Shown here in pieces: positions 42,558 to 50,688 of a stretch of DNA of 64,000 nt. Below the pieces are notes generated by a model. That model was not told the origin of the DNA. It was given only the letters and a program-made list of their open reading frames with translations, and did not search any database. The stretch spans positions 1,240,001 to 1,304,000 of the forward strand of contig NZ_FOIR01000002.1 in assembly GCF_900111145.1 (NCBI RefSeq), read 5' to 3'. The stretch is from Roseivirga pacifica (GTDB lineage: Bacteria; Bacteroidota; Bacteroidia; Cytophagales; Cyclobacteriaceae). The translations under genes were made by a program, and so were the position numbers. Positions within the stretch are counted from its first letter, which is position 1. The number at the start of each line of letters is the position of its first letter.

Positions 42558-43964
42558 CTATCCTATATCCTCTGCCATTGACAGTGCCTTTCTCAAAGCA
42601 GCCACTTTGTTATTCACTTCTTGCAGTTCCGATTCACGGTTAGACTTGGCTACTACACCTGCGCCAGCTTGATAGAACAAACTGCCGTTCTTACTCAAGA
42701 ATGAACGAATCATAATCGCATGATTGAAGTCGCCATTGAAGCCCATAAAACCGATGGCGCCACCGTAAAAGCCTCTTCGGGTTTGCTCATACTCATTGAT
42801 CAACTGCATGGCGCGTACTTTTGGTGCTCCGCTAAGTGTACCTGCTGGGAATGTATCGGCCACCATTTTGGTCGGCTCTACATTATCGTCAAGTGTACCT
42901 GTAACTTTCGAAACCAAGTGAATCACGTGCGAATAATATTGCACCTCTTTGTAGGTCTCCACCTCCACATTAGAGCCGGCACGACTCAGATCATTTCTGG
43001 CCAAGTCTACCAACATTACGTGCTCCGAATTCTCTTTTGGATCAGCATGCAGTTTACGCGCTAGTTCGGCATCGGCCGCATCGTTTCCTGTACGTTTAAA
43101 GGTGCCTGCAATTGGGTGAATCGTAGCCTTTCTATCCTGAATAACCAACTGTGCCTCTGGGCTGGATCCGAAGATCTTATAACTACCAAAATCGAAGTAA
43201 AATAAATAAGGAGATGGGTTAATGGAGCGTAACGCTCGATATACATTAAACTCATCTCCTTTAAAGTTCTTTTGGAATCTGCGCGAGAGCACAATCTGAA
43301 AAACGTCTCCTCTAAAGCAGTGCTTCATTCCCTTATCAATAATCTCCAGGAACTGCTCGTCATTGTAGTTCGAAAGCTCATCTCCTTCTGTGCTGAATGC
43401 GTAAGAAGGAAAGTTCTTATTGTTCACCAAGTTGCGCAGCGGGGCAATGCCTTTCGCTTCGGTACCTTCTGGGAAATGCTCAAAAACGTAAAGCTCATTT
43501 TTGAAATGGTCGATGGCAATTACGTAACGATATACGTGGTATAGCATGTCAGGAATTCCGTACTGATCTTCCTTCGAATCAGCTACCGGAATATTCTCGA
43601 AGTACTGCACCGCATCGTAACCGATGTATCCAAAAAGCCCATTATTAATGAATTTAAAAGGGTTTTCGTCCGTTTCGAAAAGGTTGCTGAATTGATTGAG
43701 CAGCTTATGTGCTTCGTTATTCGCTACGGTTCCTTCCTCTGTCTCATTAGGCAAAGTCATTTTATAATGACCTGACTTTACCTCTAGGCTAGCAATCGGG
43801 TCGCAGCAGATGTACGAGAAGCTGTTGTCGCTGCCATGGTAGTCTGAGCTTTCCAGCAGAATTGGTTTTTCGTACCTGTCGCGCAGCTTTAGATAAATGC
43901 TCACAGGTGTAACCGTGTCTGCTAGCAGCTTTTGGTAATCGGTATTTAGTTTAATCTTGTTCAT
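42558..43964 (-). CDS. trpE: Anthranilate synthase component I
   Basis: 468 residues. Converts chorismate to anthranilate with ammonia from TrpG. The N-terminal domain has PILLESSDYHG, matching the LLESS motif that binds tryptophan for feedback inhibition; the catalytic domain has VLSRRFQKNF, HPIAGTFKRTG, LVDLARNDLSR, TFPAGTLSGAPKVRAM and GGAIGFMG. First structural gene of the trp operon. It is therefore probably controlled twice: by Trp binding to the enzyme and by the attenuator at 44072-44189. Confidence 0.97.
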   Translation of the reverse strand: MNKIKLNTDYQKLLADTVTPVSIYLKLRDRYEKPILLESSDYHGSDNSFSYICCDPIASLEVKSGHYKMTLPNETEEGTVANNEAHKLLNQFSNLFETDENPFKFINNGLFGYIGYDAVQYFENIPVADSKEDQYGIPDMLYHVYRYVIAIDHFKNELYVFEHFPEGTEAKGIAPLRNLVNNKNFPSYAFSTEGDELSNYNDEQFLEIIDKGMKHCFRGDVFQIVLSRRFQKNFKGDEFNVYRALRSINPSPYLFYFDFGSYKIFGSSPEAQLVIQDRKATIHPIAGTFKRTGNDAADAELARKLHADPKENSEHVMLVDLARNDLSRAGSNVEVETYKEVQYYSHVIHLVSKVTGTLDDNVEPTKMVADTFPAGTLSGAPKVRAMQLINEYEQTRRGFYGGAIGFMGFNGDFNHAIMIRSFLSKNGSLFYQAGAGVVAKSNRESELQEVNNKVAALRKALSMAEDIG

Positions 43965-44071
43965 TTCCTTTTGTCGCTTTGACTCAATCCTTATTTGCCG
44001 AGTCGGTCATTCTTCTTTTCCAAAAGTCCCTTTTCAGGATTTAAAAGGCATTTTTAAAAAGCCCTAAAACG

Positions 44072-44100
44072 AAAAAAGCCCGCATGAACTGCGGGCTTTT
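44072..44100 (-). terminator. trp attenuator terminator
   Basis: Minus strand: perfect 11-bp stem AAAAGCCCGCA / TGCGGGCTTTT with loop GTTCA, followed by six T's in all. It lies 23 nt after the leader peptide stop and 108 bp before trpE, with no other gene in between, so it can only act on trp transcription. Confidence 0.92.
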
Positions 44101-44153
44101 AAATATTATATAGGTACAAAGCACTAGTCCACGTGAACGGAATTCGTTACGTG
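44084..44153 (-). promoter_or_regulatory. trp leader RNA: pause hairpin and antiterminator
   Basis: Minus-strand RNA. Pause hairpin 44130-44153: CACGTAACG (5' arm, starting at the base after the third Trp codon), loop AATTC, CGTTcACGTG (one bulge). Alternative antiterminator by hand folding: GTGGAC (44127-44132) with GTTCAT (44084-44089) and GCTTT (44118-44122) with AAAGC (44095-44099). This uses the 3' side of the pause arm and the 5' arm and loop of the terminator, so the two states exclude each other. The leader stop codon (44124-44126) lies in the antiterminator strand. Confidence 0.75.
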
Positions 44154-44189
44154 CCACCACCATGCGTTATGTACTGTACTGTTTCTCAT
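44124..44189 (-). CDS. trpL: trp operon leader peptide
   Basis: 21-codon ORF, ATG at 44189, TAG at 44124-44126. Residues 9-15 read AWWWHVT: three consecutive TGG codons at 44154-44162. With abundant charged tRNA-Trp the ribosome runs to the stop and covers the antiterminator strand, so the terminator forms; when Trp-tRNA is scarce it stalls on the Trp codons, melts the pause hairpin and frees the antiterminator. The start codon follows the -7 element by only 8 bp, so the mRNA is nearly leaderless. The peptide itself probably has no other role. Confidence 0.9.
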   Translation of the reverse strand: MRNSTVHNAWWWHVTNSVHVD

Positions 44190-44197
44190 TGTTGGCT

Positions 44198-44228
44198 CAA
44201 ATGTAGAAAAGGAATTTTTGAAAGCAAA
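44198..44228 (-). promoter_or_regulatory. trp operon promoter
   Basis: Minus strand: TTTG (44225-44228), exactly 19 bp, TACATTTG (44198-44205). It is an exact match to the Bacteroidota consensus TTTG-N19-TAnnTTTG and the best promoter in the window. Transcription should start around 44190-44195. Confidence 0.9.
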
Positions 44229-44335
44229 CGGAAAATTAACTTTTTGATTTAAATGGGAAATACACCTGACAAATACCACTTTAATGATTTAACCAATGTG
44301 AGAAAGTATAAACCGCTTAATATCACCTCTTGCCA

Positions 44336-44393
44336 AAATCGGTGTCCTCACCGATTTACTCTGAGTCTTTATTCTTTGGTGGAGACACCAAAG
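44336..44393. repeat. Twin hairpins (BIME-like pair) in the trp-M28 spacer
   Basis: Two perfect stem-loops 16 nt apart: AAATCGGTG TCCT CACCGATTT (44336-44357) and CTTTGGTG GAGA CACCAAAG (44374-44393). The reverse complement of the second has the core GGTGTCTCCACC against GGTGTCCTCACC in the first, so they look like one element in inverted orientation. The rest of the 44206-44587 spacer shows no gene; a 63-codon ORF at 44253 is not convincing. Confidence 0.7.
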
Positions 44394-44587
44394 GAGTCGT
44401 ATTCCGATTGTAAATCGATCATACATCCTAGTTGCAAACGATGATGAGTATTCCTGCAATCAGTTGTTTTACTCGCTTCAATACTCAAACACTTCATCTC
44501 AATACCATTCGACCGTTTTTATGAGGAAATACGCCAAATGATCTTTAAACTCGAAGACTCAAATTCAACGATCAAGAACCTACTTTT

Positions 44588-45445
44588 ATGAAACTCAAAA
44601 AGTCACTTTTCACACTCTGCTTGTCATTTTTATCGCTTGCAGCATTTGCTTTTCAAGAAGGCGCCAAGCCTGACCAAGTAGCCATATTGGCAAAACTTAC
44701 CGGTCACGAGGCGATTGAAGGAAGCACAAAATTGAAAGACCGATTTACTCAGGAGTCGAGGAAAATAGCAGCCAGCTACCTAAAAGAACAGCTCGCTCCA
44801 TTCTGCGATAAAGCTGAAATTGAAAACTATAGCGAAACCGGCAACAATGTAGTAGGCACCATTATGGCAACGAGCAAAACCGACAAATGGATAGTACTTG
44901 GCGCACATTACGATAGCGTTGAAAACTGCCCTGGCGCAAATGATAACGCCTCTGGTGTCGCTCTGGCTTACTCAGTTGCAAAGCACATTGCTTCCCTACC
45001 AAATAGAAAATACAACATGAAAATCGTGTTTTTTGATGAAGAAGAACGCGGACTGATTGGCAGCAAAGCTTATGCTCAAAAACTAGTAGACGAAAAACTC
45101 GATGTGGTTTCTGTACACACCATCGATCAATTGGCTTGGGACAATGACGGGGACAAAGGCATTGAACTAGAAATGCCAACTGAGGAAATTAAGAACCACT
45201 ATTTAAAAGTGGCTAAGCAATTCAATTATGACTTCCCTATTCAAATGTCGGATGTTACATCTACAGACCACCGTTCATTCAGAAGGCTCGGTTTTGCCGC
45301 TACAGGCATTACAGAGGAATATAAAAACGGTGATACCACACCGCATTACCACAAGCCAACCGACACTTTTGAAACAGTAAACTTTGAATACCTTACTACC
45401 ATTACTGATTATGTTCAGCAGGTTTTTGAGGACTTGATGAAGTAA
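44588..45445 (+). CDS. Secreted M28-family metallopeptidase
   Basis: 285 residues with a signal peptide (about 1-21, cleavage after AFA). The di-zinc site is complete: His in VLGAHYDSV, bridging Asp in PGANDNASGVA, catalytic Glu in FFDEEERGLIG, Asp in TIDQLAWD and His in TTPHYHKPTDTF. Aminopeptidase or glutaminyl-cyclase-like enzymes share this fold; an exported aminopeptidase is most likely. Ends at the bidirectional terminator 45470-45505. Confidence 0.92.
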   Translation: MKLKKSLFTLCLSFLSLAAFAFQEGAKPDQVAILAKLTGHEAIEGSTKLKDRFTQESRKIAASYLKEQLAPFCDKAEIENYSETGNNVVGTIMATSKTDKWIVLGAHYDSVENCPGANDNASGVALAYSVAKHIASLPNRKYNMKIVFFDEEERGLIGSKAYAQKLVDEKLDVVSVHTIDQLAWDNDGDKGIELEMPTEEIKNHYLKVAKQFNYDFPIQMSDVTSTDHRSFRRLGFAATGITEEYKNGDTTPHYHKPTDTFETVNFEYLTTITDYVQQVFEDLMK

Positions 45446-45469
45446 ACGTCTACACTTGCCTACAAAGGC

Positions 45470-45505
45470 AAAAAAGCCCTTAAGTGACACTTAAGGGCTT
45501 TTTTT
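45470..45505. terminator. Bidirectional terminator between convergent genes
   Basis: Long perfect inverted repeat, AAAAAAGCCCTTAAGTG with its complement CACTTAAGGGCTTTTTT, about 15-16 bp. It has T-runs on both strands and serves the M28 gene and the endonuclease-like gene. Confidence 0.95.
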
Positions 45506-45522
45506 AATCCATTTACAATTTC

Positions 45523-46443
45523 TTAGTTAGCACTTAGGCTAATGATTACCGGACGGTGATCAGACACCGCATCAGAATAATCAACTGAACAGCCACCTGG
45601 CTTAATGGTCGTAGTATAAATTTCGTTATCGAAAAGCTCATTGCTGATCAAAATCTGATCGATTTGGCTTGGCCAACTTGGGTAGGACCATTCACTTGAA
45701 GGCCCCTGTGCCAAGGGCATTGTAGCGAACTTGAAATTATCCGCATCATCAATAAAGTTCTGGAAAACATTGTCTGTTTGATCAACAATTTCATCATTAA
45801 AATCGCCAAGCACCACAACATTATCAGTACTTAGGTTATCGTCTATGTATGCTTTAATAAGTTCAGAAGCACTTCTTCTTCTATCTTCAGAGCCATTGCA
45901 ACACTTTAGATGAACCGTAATTAGGTCCAACACAGTACCGCTTGTGTGCTCTACTCGCATATACAAAGGTCTTCTTACAGAAGTAAAAGCATCGTCATAT
46001 TCCTCAGTGCTTTCCTCAAAAAGGTTCATTGGAGCGGTTACCACGGTAATTTCACTCTCTTTATATAGGTAACCCAGTCTTTGCGAGCTTCCACTTACAT
46101 GCTCTACATGACCAGACCAACCATCAAGGGCTTCAATCAAATCTGCAAAATCATCTAAAGACTTTATTTCCTGTACAGCAATAACATCTGCATCATAAGA
46201 TTCAATTATCTCTTCTACCCTTTCAACTGTGCTTCCCAATTGCGGAAAGTTCTCAATGTTCCAAGTCACCAACTCAATTGTATTGTCGGAAACTTCGACC
46301 AAACAGTCTTCATAAGGGTTCTCTACCGGTTCCGGATCCGGGTCTGGATCGGGTGTCGGGTTAGGATCGTCACTACCTCCTCCACAAGCTGTTGCGAGAA
46401 GAAAAACTAATGTAAATAGCCAGTATTTCTTTTGCATCCCCAA
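45523..46443 (-). CDS. Endonuclease/exonuclease/phosphatase-family lipoprotein
   Basis: 306 residues. Signal peptide with lipobox LATAC, then a glycine and Asp-Pro-rich linker (GGGSDDPNPTPDPDPDPEP) and a DNase I-like domain. Active-site residues visible: Asn in LVTWNIENF, Glu in VIAVQEIKSL, Asp-Asn pair in VVLGDFNDE, and Asp-His in AVSDHRPVII. Surface-anchored nuclease or phosphodiesterase; substrate could be extracellular DNA or a phospholipid head group. The tandem DP linker is a stalk. The start may also be the Met at 46437. Confidence 0.9.
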   Translation of the reverse strand: MGMQKKYWLFTLVFLLATACGGGSDDPNPTPDPDPDPEPVENPYEDCLVEVSDNTIELVTWNIENFPQLGSTVERVEEIIESYDADVIAVQEIKSLDDFADLIEALDGWSGHVEHVSGSSQRLGYLYKESEITVVTAPMNLFEESTEEYDDAFTSVRRPLYMRVEHTSGTVLDLITVHLKCCNGSEDRRRSASELIKAYIDDNLSTDNVVVLGDFNDEIVDQTDNVFQNFIDDADNFKFATMPLAQGPSSEWSYPSWPSQIDQILISNELFDNEIYTTTIKPGGCSVDYSDAVSDHRPVIISLSAN

Positions 46444-46487
46444 AAGTACGGTTGATTTGACACTCAGAGCAACAAAAGCCTTTGAAA

Positions 46488-47786
46488 TTAAAATGACGTG
46501 AATGTTAACTTTCGTTCTTTCAGCACCAAACGTAGTCCCAATAGACTAATCAAAAGTGCCACAATAAGAATAATCCACTGGTTTACGCCCGAAAAACTAA
46601 ATGTTCCTCCAACAACAAAATAACCAGCCTTAAACATATTGAGCAAACCCAAAATAGAAGTTACAAAAAGCGTAAATGCCATACCCAAATTGAGCAGTAG
46701 TCCGTTTGTTTCTGCTTTTACCAAGTCGCGATTGTTAACCACAACCCATATAGAAAGTGTTAGTAAGGGAAGAATAAATCCGTTGGCTGCCTGGGCCGCG
46801 ACAATTACCGGTATAGGCTTAATGCCTGAAACCCCGAAAGCAAAACCAACCAATACAACCGAAAACCAAAGCAACCTAAATTGTTTAGATGTATCGCTCC
46901 ACACCGCTCCTTTGGGGTGAATGCTGCGAATGGTGATTGCCCCCGCCAACGCAGCCGTAATGGTAGAAGTAAAGCCAGCCCCGAATAAGCCAAAGGCAAA
47001 CAGAAAGCCCATTGACTTGCCGTGATTTTGAACGAGCATATTATATAATGCTTCAAAGCTGAAGTCTTCAGCCAAAGCCGCACCTACCAATATCACAGCA
47101 ATGGAAATTAGGCCGCCAATCATTATGGATGGTATTAACCCCGAACGCACCGTTTTCAAATCCTTACCCTGTGCCAAGCCAGAGCCTAAAAATATATTGT
47201 AAGGCACTATGGTGGTTCCAATCAACCCAAGTACAATCAAAGTTCCTCCCTCGGGAATTCTTGGTGTTACAAAACCCTTTGCCATTGCCGATACATCAAG
47301 TTCAACGCTAAAAGCGGCATAGAATAGCCCGATACCCATTACCGCTACCAAAGCACCCAAAATGTTCGGCACCAACTTAGTTTTGCCCGCATAAAGCAAC
47401 ACCAAAGAGCAAACAACTATTACTGTGGTAAAAACCCACTGCGGAATATCAAAATTGAGCAAAGCCAAACCAGAAATAGCACCTAGAATATTACCAGCTT
47501 CATAAGCAATACAGCCTAAAAAAATGGCTATACCAATCAACCAAACGTAGCCTTTAGCAGTAAACCGATGTTTTATTGCTTCACCCAAACTGTTGCCGCT
47601 CATTACGGTAATTCTGGCTGCTGCTTCTTGTAAGAGCATGCAAGCCACAATGCTAAATACCATGGCCCAAAGCAACTGATATTGATATCCGGCACCGGCC
47701 GAGGCTGCAGTGGTTACCGTACCGGGTCCAATGAATGCGGCAGCTATTACCAGCCAGAATAAGTAGTTGAGTAGTTTGGACTTCAT
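46488..47786 (-). CDS. Nramp-family transporter lacking the canonical metal motifs
   Basis: 432 residues, about 11 transmembrane helices with Nramp topology (FIGPGTVTTAASAGAGYQYQLLWA at the start and QEAAARITVMSGNSLGEAI after it). The canonical helix 1 motif D-P-G-N is absent: the aligned stretch reads GPGTVTTAASAG. The helix 6 motif M-P-H-N reads VPYN (~residue 193-196). The two residues that bind Mn2+/Fe2+ through Asp and Met in DraNramp are therefore not kept. Transported ion unknown. It lies 28 bp after the oxygenase and 44 bp before the nuclease lipoprotein on the same strand. Confidence 0.8.
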   Translation of the reverse strand: MKSKLLNYLFWLVIAAAFIGPGTVTTAASAGAGYQYQLLWAMVFSIVACMLLQEAAARITVMSGNSLGEAIKHRFTAKGYVWLIGIAIFLGCIAYEAGNILGAISGLALLNFDIPQWVFTTVIVVCSLVLLYAGKTKLVPNILGALVAVMGIGLFYAAFSVELDVSAMAKGFVTPRIPEGGTLIVLGLIGTTIVPYNIFLGSGLAQGKDLKTVRSGLIPSIMIGGLISIAVILVGAALAEDFSFEALYNMLVQNHGKSMGFLFAFGLFGAGFTSTITAALAGAITIRSIHPKGAVWSDTSKQFRLLWFSVVLVGFAFGVSGIKPIPVIVAAQAANGFILPLLTLSIWVVVNNRDLVKAETNGLLLNLGMAFTLFVTSILGLLNMFKAGYFVVGGTFSFSGVNQWIILIVALLISLLGLRLVLKERKLTFTSF

Positions 47787-47814
47787 TTCGGAAGATAATA
47801 ATTCCGAATAAATG

Positions 47815-48501
47815 CTACCCCAACAAATAACCTAACTGGCTAGGCTTGTTTAGCAACCATCCGGTAAGACTGTAGCGGCTCACGTTGGTTTTCAGTACCT
47901 CATGCGGTACATCCATGCTCTTAAAAAGCACCAGCCTGGCGCCTATTGGCTCAACATCAAAAGTGGAATCTTCTTTAAAAATGCGGATCTCGCCCCCATC
48001 GCCCGGCTGCCAGCCAACGTTCAAATAAAGTACGAATGAAATTATGCGGTTACCCCTCCCTTTAAACTGATCGATATGCTTTTGGTAAAAAGTACCTTTT
48101 GGGTAATGCGCCAAATGGAATTCATAGTCGCTCAAACTCAAAAAGCAGTAGCGGTTCAAATACCCCATTAACTCCTCTGCGTAAGCAAATGCAAAATCAA
48201 TAGAAGTATCGCGGGCTTTGGCCAGCCAATAGATAAAGTCACCACGGATTTCCTTATCAATGGTATGCTGAAAAACCGAACCAATTCCGGCTTTTTCAAA
48301 TTCATTTTCTTCATTTCTTTCATGAAGAAAACCACGCAATTGCTGAAGTTCATCTTGGGCAATAAAATCATCTATCACCACATAATCTTCAGCAGCCAGT
48401 CGATCAACCCAGTCAATCCACTGCTCCTCCGAATAACGAGCGCTCAATAAATCAAAGAATAGGGCGGCAAAATTCATCAAAAAGTTGAATAAAATCACCA
48501 A
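47815..48501 (-). CDS. 2-oxoglutarate/Fe(II)-dependent oxygenase
   Basis: 228 residues of the prolyl-4-hydroxylase-like type. The iron triad is HxD in YPKGTFYQKHIDQF and the His in MDVPHEV, and the 2OG-binding Arg follows in SRYSLTGW. Cytoplasmic by sequence; the first eight residues are hydrophobic and the real start may be the Met at 48477 (MNFAALFFD). Substrate unknown; protein prolyl or a small molecule are both possible. First gene of a minus-strand run leading into the Nramp gene. Confidence 0.88.
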   Translation of the reverse strand: MVILFNFLMNFAALFFDLLSARYSEEQWIDWVDRLAAEDYVVIDDFIAQDELQQLRGFLHERNEENEFEKAGIGSVFQHTIDKEIRGDFIYWLAKARDTSIDFAFAYAEELMGYLNRYCFLSLSDYEFHLAHYPKGTFYQKHIDQFKGRGNRIISFVLYLNVGWQPGDGGEIRIFKEDSTFDVEPIGARLVLFKSMDVPHEVLKTNVSRYSLTGWLLNKPSQLGYLLG

Positions 48502-48555
48502 GACTATATGAAATTTATCGCCCTTTATCGTTCTTCAAATATTAATTCAAAGCAC

Positions 48556-49626
48556 ATGTCGAAACAAAACGTGGCCATCATTTTTGGAGGTAAATCTACA
48601 GAACATGAAATCTCCAAACTTTCCACCAAAAGCATTCTTAAACACATTGATAAAGAGAAATATAACCTTTCGCTTATCAAAATTGCCATTGATGGCACCT
48701 GGTATTTACTACCCGAATTAGACATTGATGCAACGGAAAATGCTCCGGCCATCACCCTTACCAATAGAGGTGCTGAAGTACACGCCATTAATTCGCAGAC
48801 TGGCCAAAGCATTCAAACCTTAGACCTAGTATTTCCGGTGCTTCACGGAGCTTTTGGAGAAGACGGCACCATACAAGGTTACTTCCGAATGCTCAACTTG
48901 GCCTTTGTAGGTTGCGATGTACTGGCTTCTGCGGCATGCATGGACAAAGACATTACCAAGCGCTTGCTACGCGATGCGGGTATTAACATAGCCCCTTATT
49001 TAATGGCTACCCCTCAGCACAAACCAAGTTTTGACGAAGCACAAAACACCCTTGGCATCCCTATGTTTTTAAAACCCGCTAATCTGGGGTCATCCGTTGG
49101 GGTGTACAAAGTGAGCACCGAAGCCGACTACAATAAATACTTGGCAGAAGGCTTAAAACTTGACCACAAAGTATTGATTGAAAAATCGATTAAAGGCAGG
49201 GAAATAGAATGCGCTGTTTTGGGCAACGAATCGCCAAAGGCATCGCTGCCGGGCGAAATCGTAATGACTTCCGACTTTTACGACTTCGAATCTAAGTATG
49301 TAGACTCAAACGCGTCAAGCACCGTAATTCCGGCAGAAATTACAGAAGGCCAAGTTCAAGGCATTCGCGATACGGCCGTAAAAGCCTTCCAAACATTGGG
49401 TTGTGAAGGATTGGCAAGAGTGGACTTCTTCCTTACCGAAGATGGTGAATTGATGATCAATGAGATCAACACATTGCCGGGCTTTACCAATATTAGCATG
49501 TACCCTAAAATGTGGGAGGCGACCGGCATTACTTATGCAGAGTTGCTAGATATTCTGATTGAGTTGGCAACAGACAAACACAAAAGGGATCAAGCACTAA
49601 ACTTTTTTGCCAAGCAAGTTTCTTAA
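48556..49626 (+). CDS. ddl: D-alanine--D-alanine ligase
   Basis: 356-residue ATP-grasp enzyme of peptidoglycan precursor synthesis. GGKSTEHEISKLST, VFPVLHGAFGEDGTIQGY, the KPANLGSSVGV ATP-binding region and the metal-binding INEINTLPGFTN are all present. The ATG at 48556 (MSKQNVAIIFGG) is used; an upstream in-frame ATG at 48508 adds 16 unrelated residues. Its stop shares one base with the next start (TAATG). Confidence 0.97.
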   Translation: MSKQNVAIIFGGKSTEHEISKLSTKSILKHIDKEKYNLSLIKIAIDGTWYLLPELDIDATENAPAITLTNRGAEVHAINSQTGQSIQTLDLVFPVLHGAFGEDGTIQGYFRMLNLAFVGCDVLASAACMDKDITKRLLRDAGINIAPYLMATPQHKPSFDEAQNTLGIPMFLKPANLGSSVGVYKVSTEADYNKYLAEGLKLDHKVLIEKSIKGREIECAVLGNESPKASLPGEIVMTSDFYDFESKYVDSNASSTVIPAEITEGQVQGIRDTAVKAFQTLGCEGLARVDFFLTEDGELMINEINTLPGFTNISMYPKMWEATGITYAELLDILIELATDKHKRDQALNFFAKQVS

Positions 49627-50171
49627 TGGAAGTCCAAAACCTTCAGCACTCAGTTATTCCCGAGGCACTCATGCTCAAAGCCGAGTACCTAATTCGTGCT
49701 ACTTGGCCAGAAGCCTACGCAGAAAAAGCAACCGAGGCAGAGATGCTTAATGCGTTTAAGAGTAGAACTCCCAATAAGGTTTGTCACTTTATTATTGAAG
49801 AAGATAAAGTGATTGGGTATGCCGAGTCTTTCCCTCGAAAAATTACAACAAGCAAAGGCGAGCGAACCATACTTGGGCTAGGTGCAGTATGTGTGGACAC
49901 CGCCCAGCGAGGCCGAGGTTTGGGCGCACTCGTAGTTACGCAAGCTTTTAACCGACTTCCCGAAGGAGAAATTGATACTTGCCTATTTCAAACAGGCGTA
50001 CCACAGTTTTATAAAAAGTTAAACTGTAGGTTAATTAACAATCAGATTGTGAACTCTTTGAACCAAGAAAAGCCCGAAGCAAACCCCTTCTGGGATGATT
50101 ACATAATGATTTTCCCAAAAGAAATCAGTTGGCCAAAAGGTAAAATCGATCTTTTGGGCAAAGGCTACTAG
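49626..50171 (+). CDS. GNAT family N-acetyltransferase
   Basis: 181 residues. Motif A is seen in VDTAQRGRGLGALVVTQAF (the R-x-x-G-x-G/A acetyl-CoA loop), followed by the strand CLFQTGVPQFYKKLN typical of GNAT motif B. Translationally coupled to ddl (1-bp overlap). The substrate is unknown; a link to cell wall precursors is only suggested by position. Confidence 0.85.
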   Translation: MEVQNLQHSVIPEALMLKAEYLIRATWPEAYAEKATEAEMLNAFKSRTPNKVCHFIIEEDKVIGYAESFPRKITTSKGERTILGLGAVCVDTAQRGRGLGALVVTQAFNRLPEGEIDTCLFQTGVPQFYKKLNCRLINNQIVNSLNQEKPEANPFWDDYIMIFPKEISWPKGKIDLLGKGY

Positions 50172-50292
50172 TCTTTTAATAATTGATAATCAACCAATTA
50201 GTAATTCCATCTTTAAAAAATTCATATTAAATTCATTTCGATAGATTGACTTTATCAAGAATTCGAAGATATTTCCGCTTTAATTGAATGAA

Positions 50293-50658
50293 ATGAGTAC
50301 ACCTTCTTCAAAACCGCGTGTTATTAAAGATTTTGAAAAGCTTGAAAAAGCGATTCAAGAACAAATTAAACTCGAGTATCCTGATGGATTTGAGGACAAC
50401 CTAATTCGATTTACCAACAAAGAAGGCAAGCTTGTTTCTGCACTTCCGTTTGAGGCAGAAGACAAGTATTATTTGGTAAGAATGACGATTGCTGAAGCAC
50501 AACAAATCATTGAGGACGATGACGACTACGATGATGATGGAACGCTAAAATCCTCCATTAGAGAAGAGTATGAAGAGAAGCACGGGGACGACTTGGATGA
50601 TGATGAGGACGATGACAGCGATCCTTACGGAGATGATGATGACGAAGATGACGATTAA
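50293..50658 (+). CDS. Small acidic protein, conserved in Bacteroidota, function unknown
   Basis: 121 residues from the ATG at 50293 (an in-frame TTG at 50284 adds three). The first ~75 residues form a compact region (VIKDFEKLEKAIQEQIKLEYPDGF, LVSALPFEAEDKYYLVRMTI); the last ~45 are almost only Asp and Glu with a break at EEYEEKHG. No known domain. Such tails suggest binding to basic partners or ions. I recall similar sequences in other Bacteroidota, but cannot name a function. Confidence 0.7.
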   Translation: MSTPSSKPRVIKDFEKLEKAIQEQIKLEYPDGFEDNLIRFTNKEGKLVSALPFEAEDKYYLVRMTIAEAQQIIEDDDDYDDDGTLKSSIREEYEEKHGDDLDDDEDDDSDPYGDDDDEDDD

Positions 50659-50688
50659 CGGGTTCGAAAAAACCTGTATCTTCAACAT

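Noticed and set aside
44253-44444. 63-codon ORF between the trp promoter and the M28 gene
   Set aside because: No start context, composition unlike neighbouring genes, and it contains the twin hairpins; it is more likely intergenic DNA.
46320-46400. Tandem repeat coding (DP)n
   Set aside because: It is the flexible linker of the lipoprotein, common behind lipoboxes; no independent repeat element.
50520-50658. GAT/GAC microsatellite at the end of the acidic protein
   Set aside because: The frame is intact and similar acidic tails are expected in this protein type, so I treat it as coding rather than a slipped repeat.
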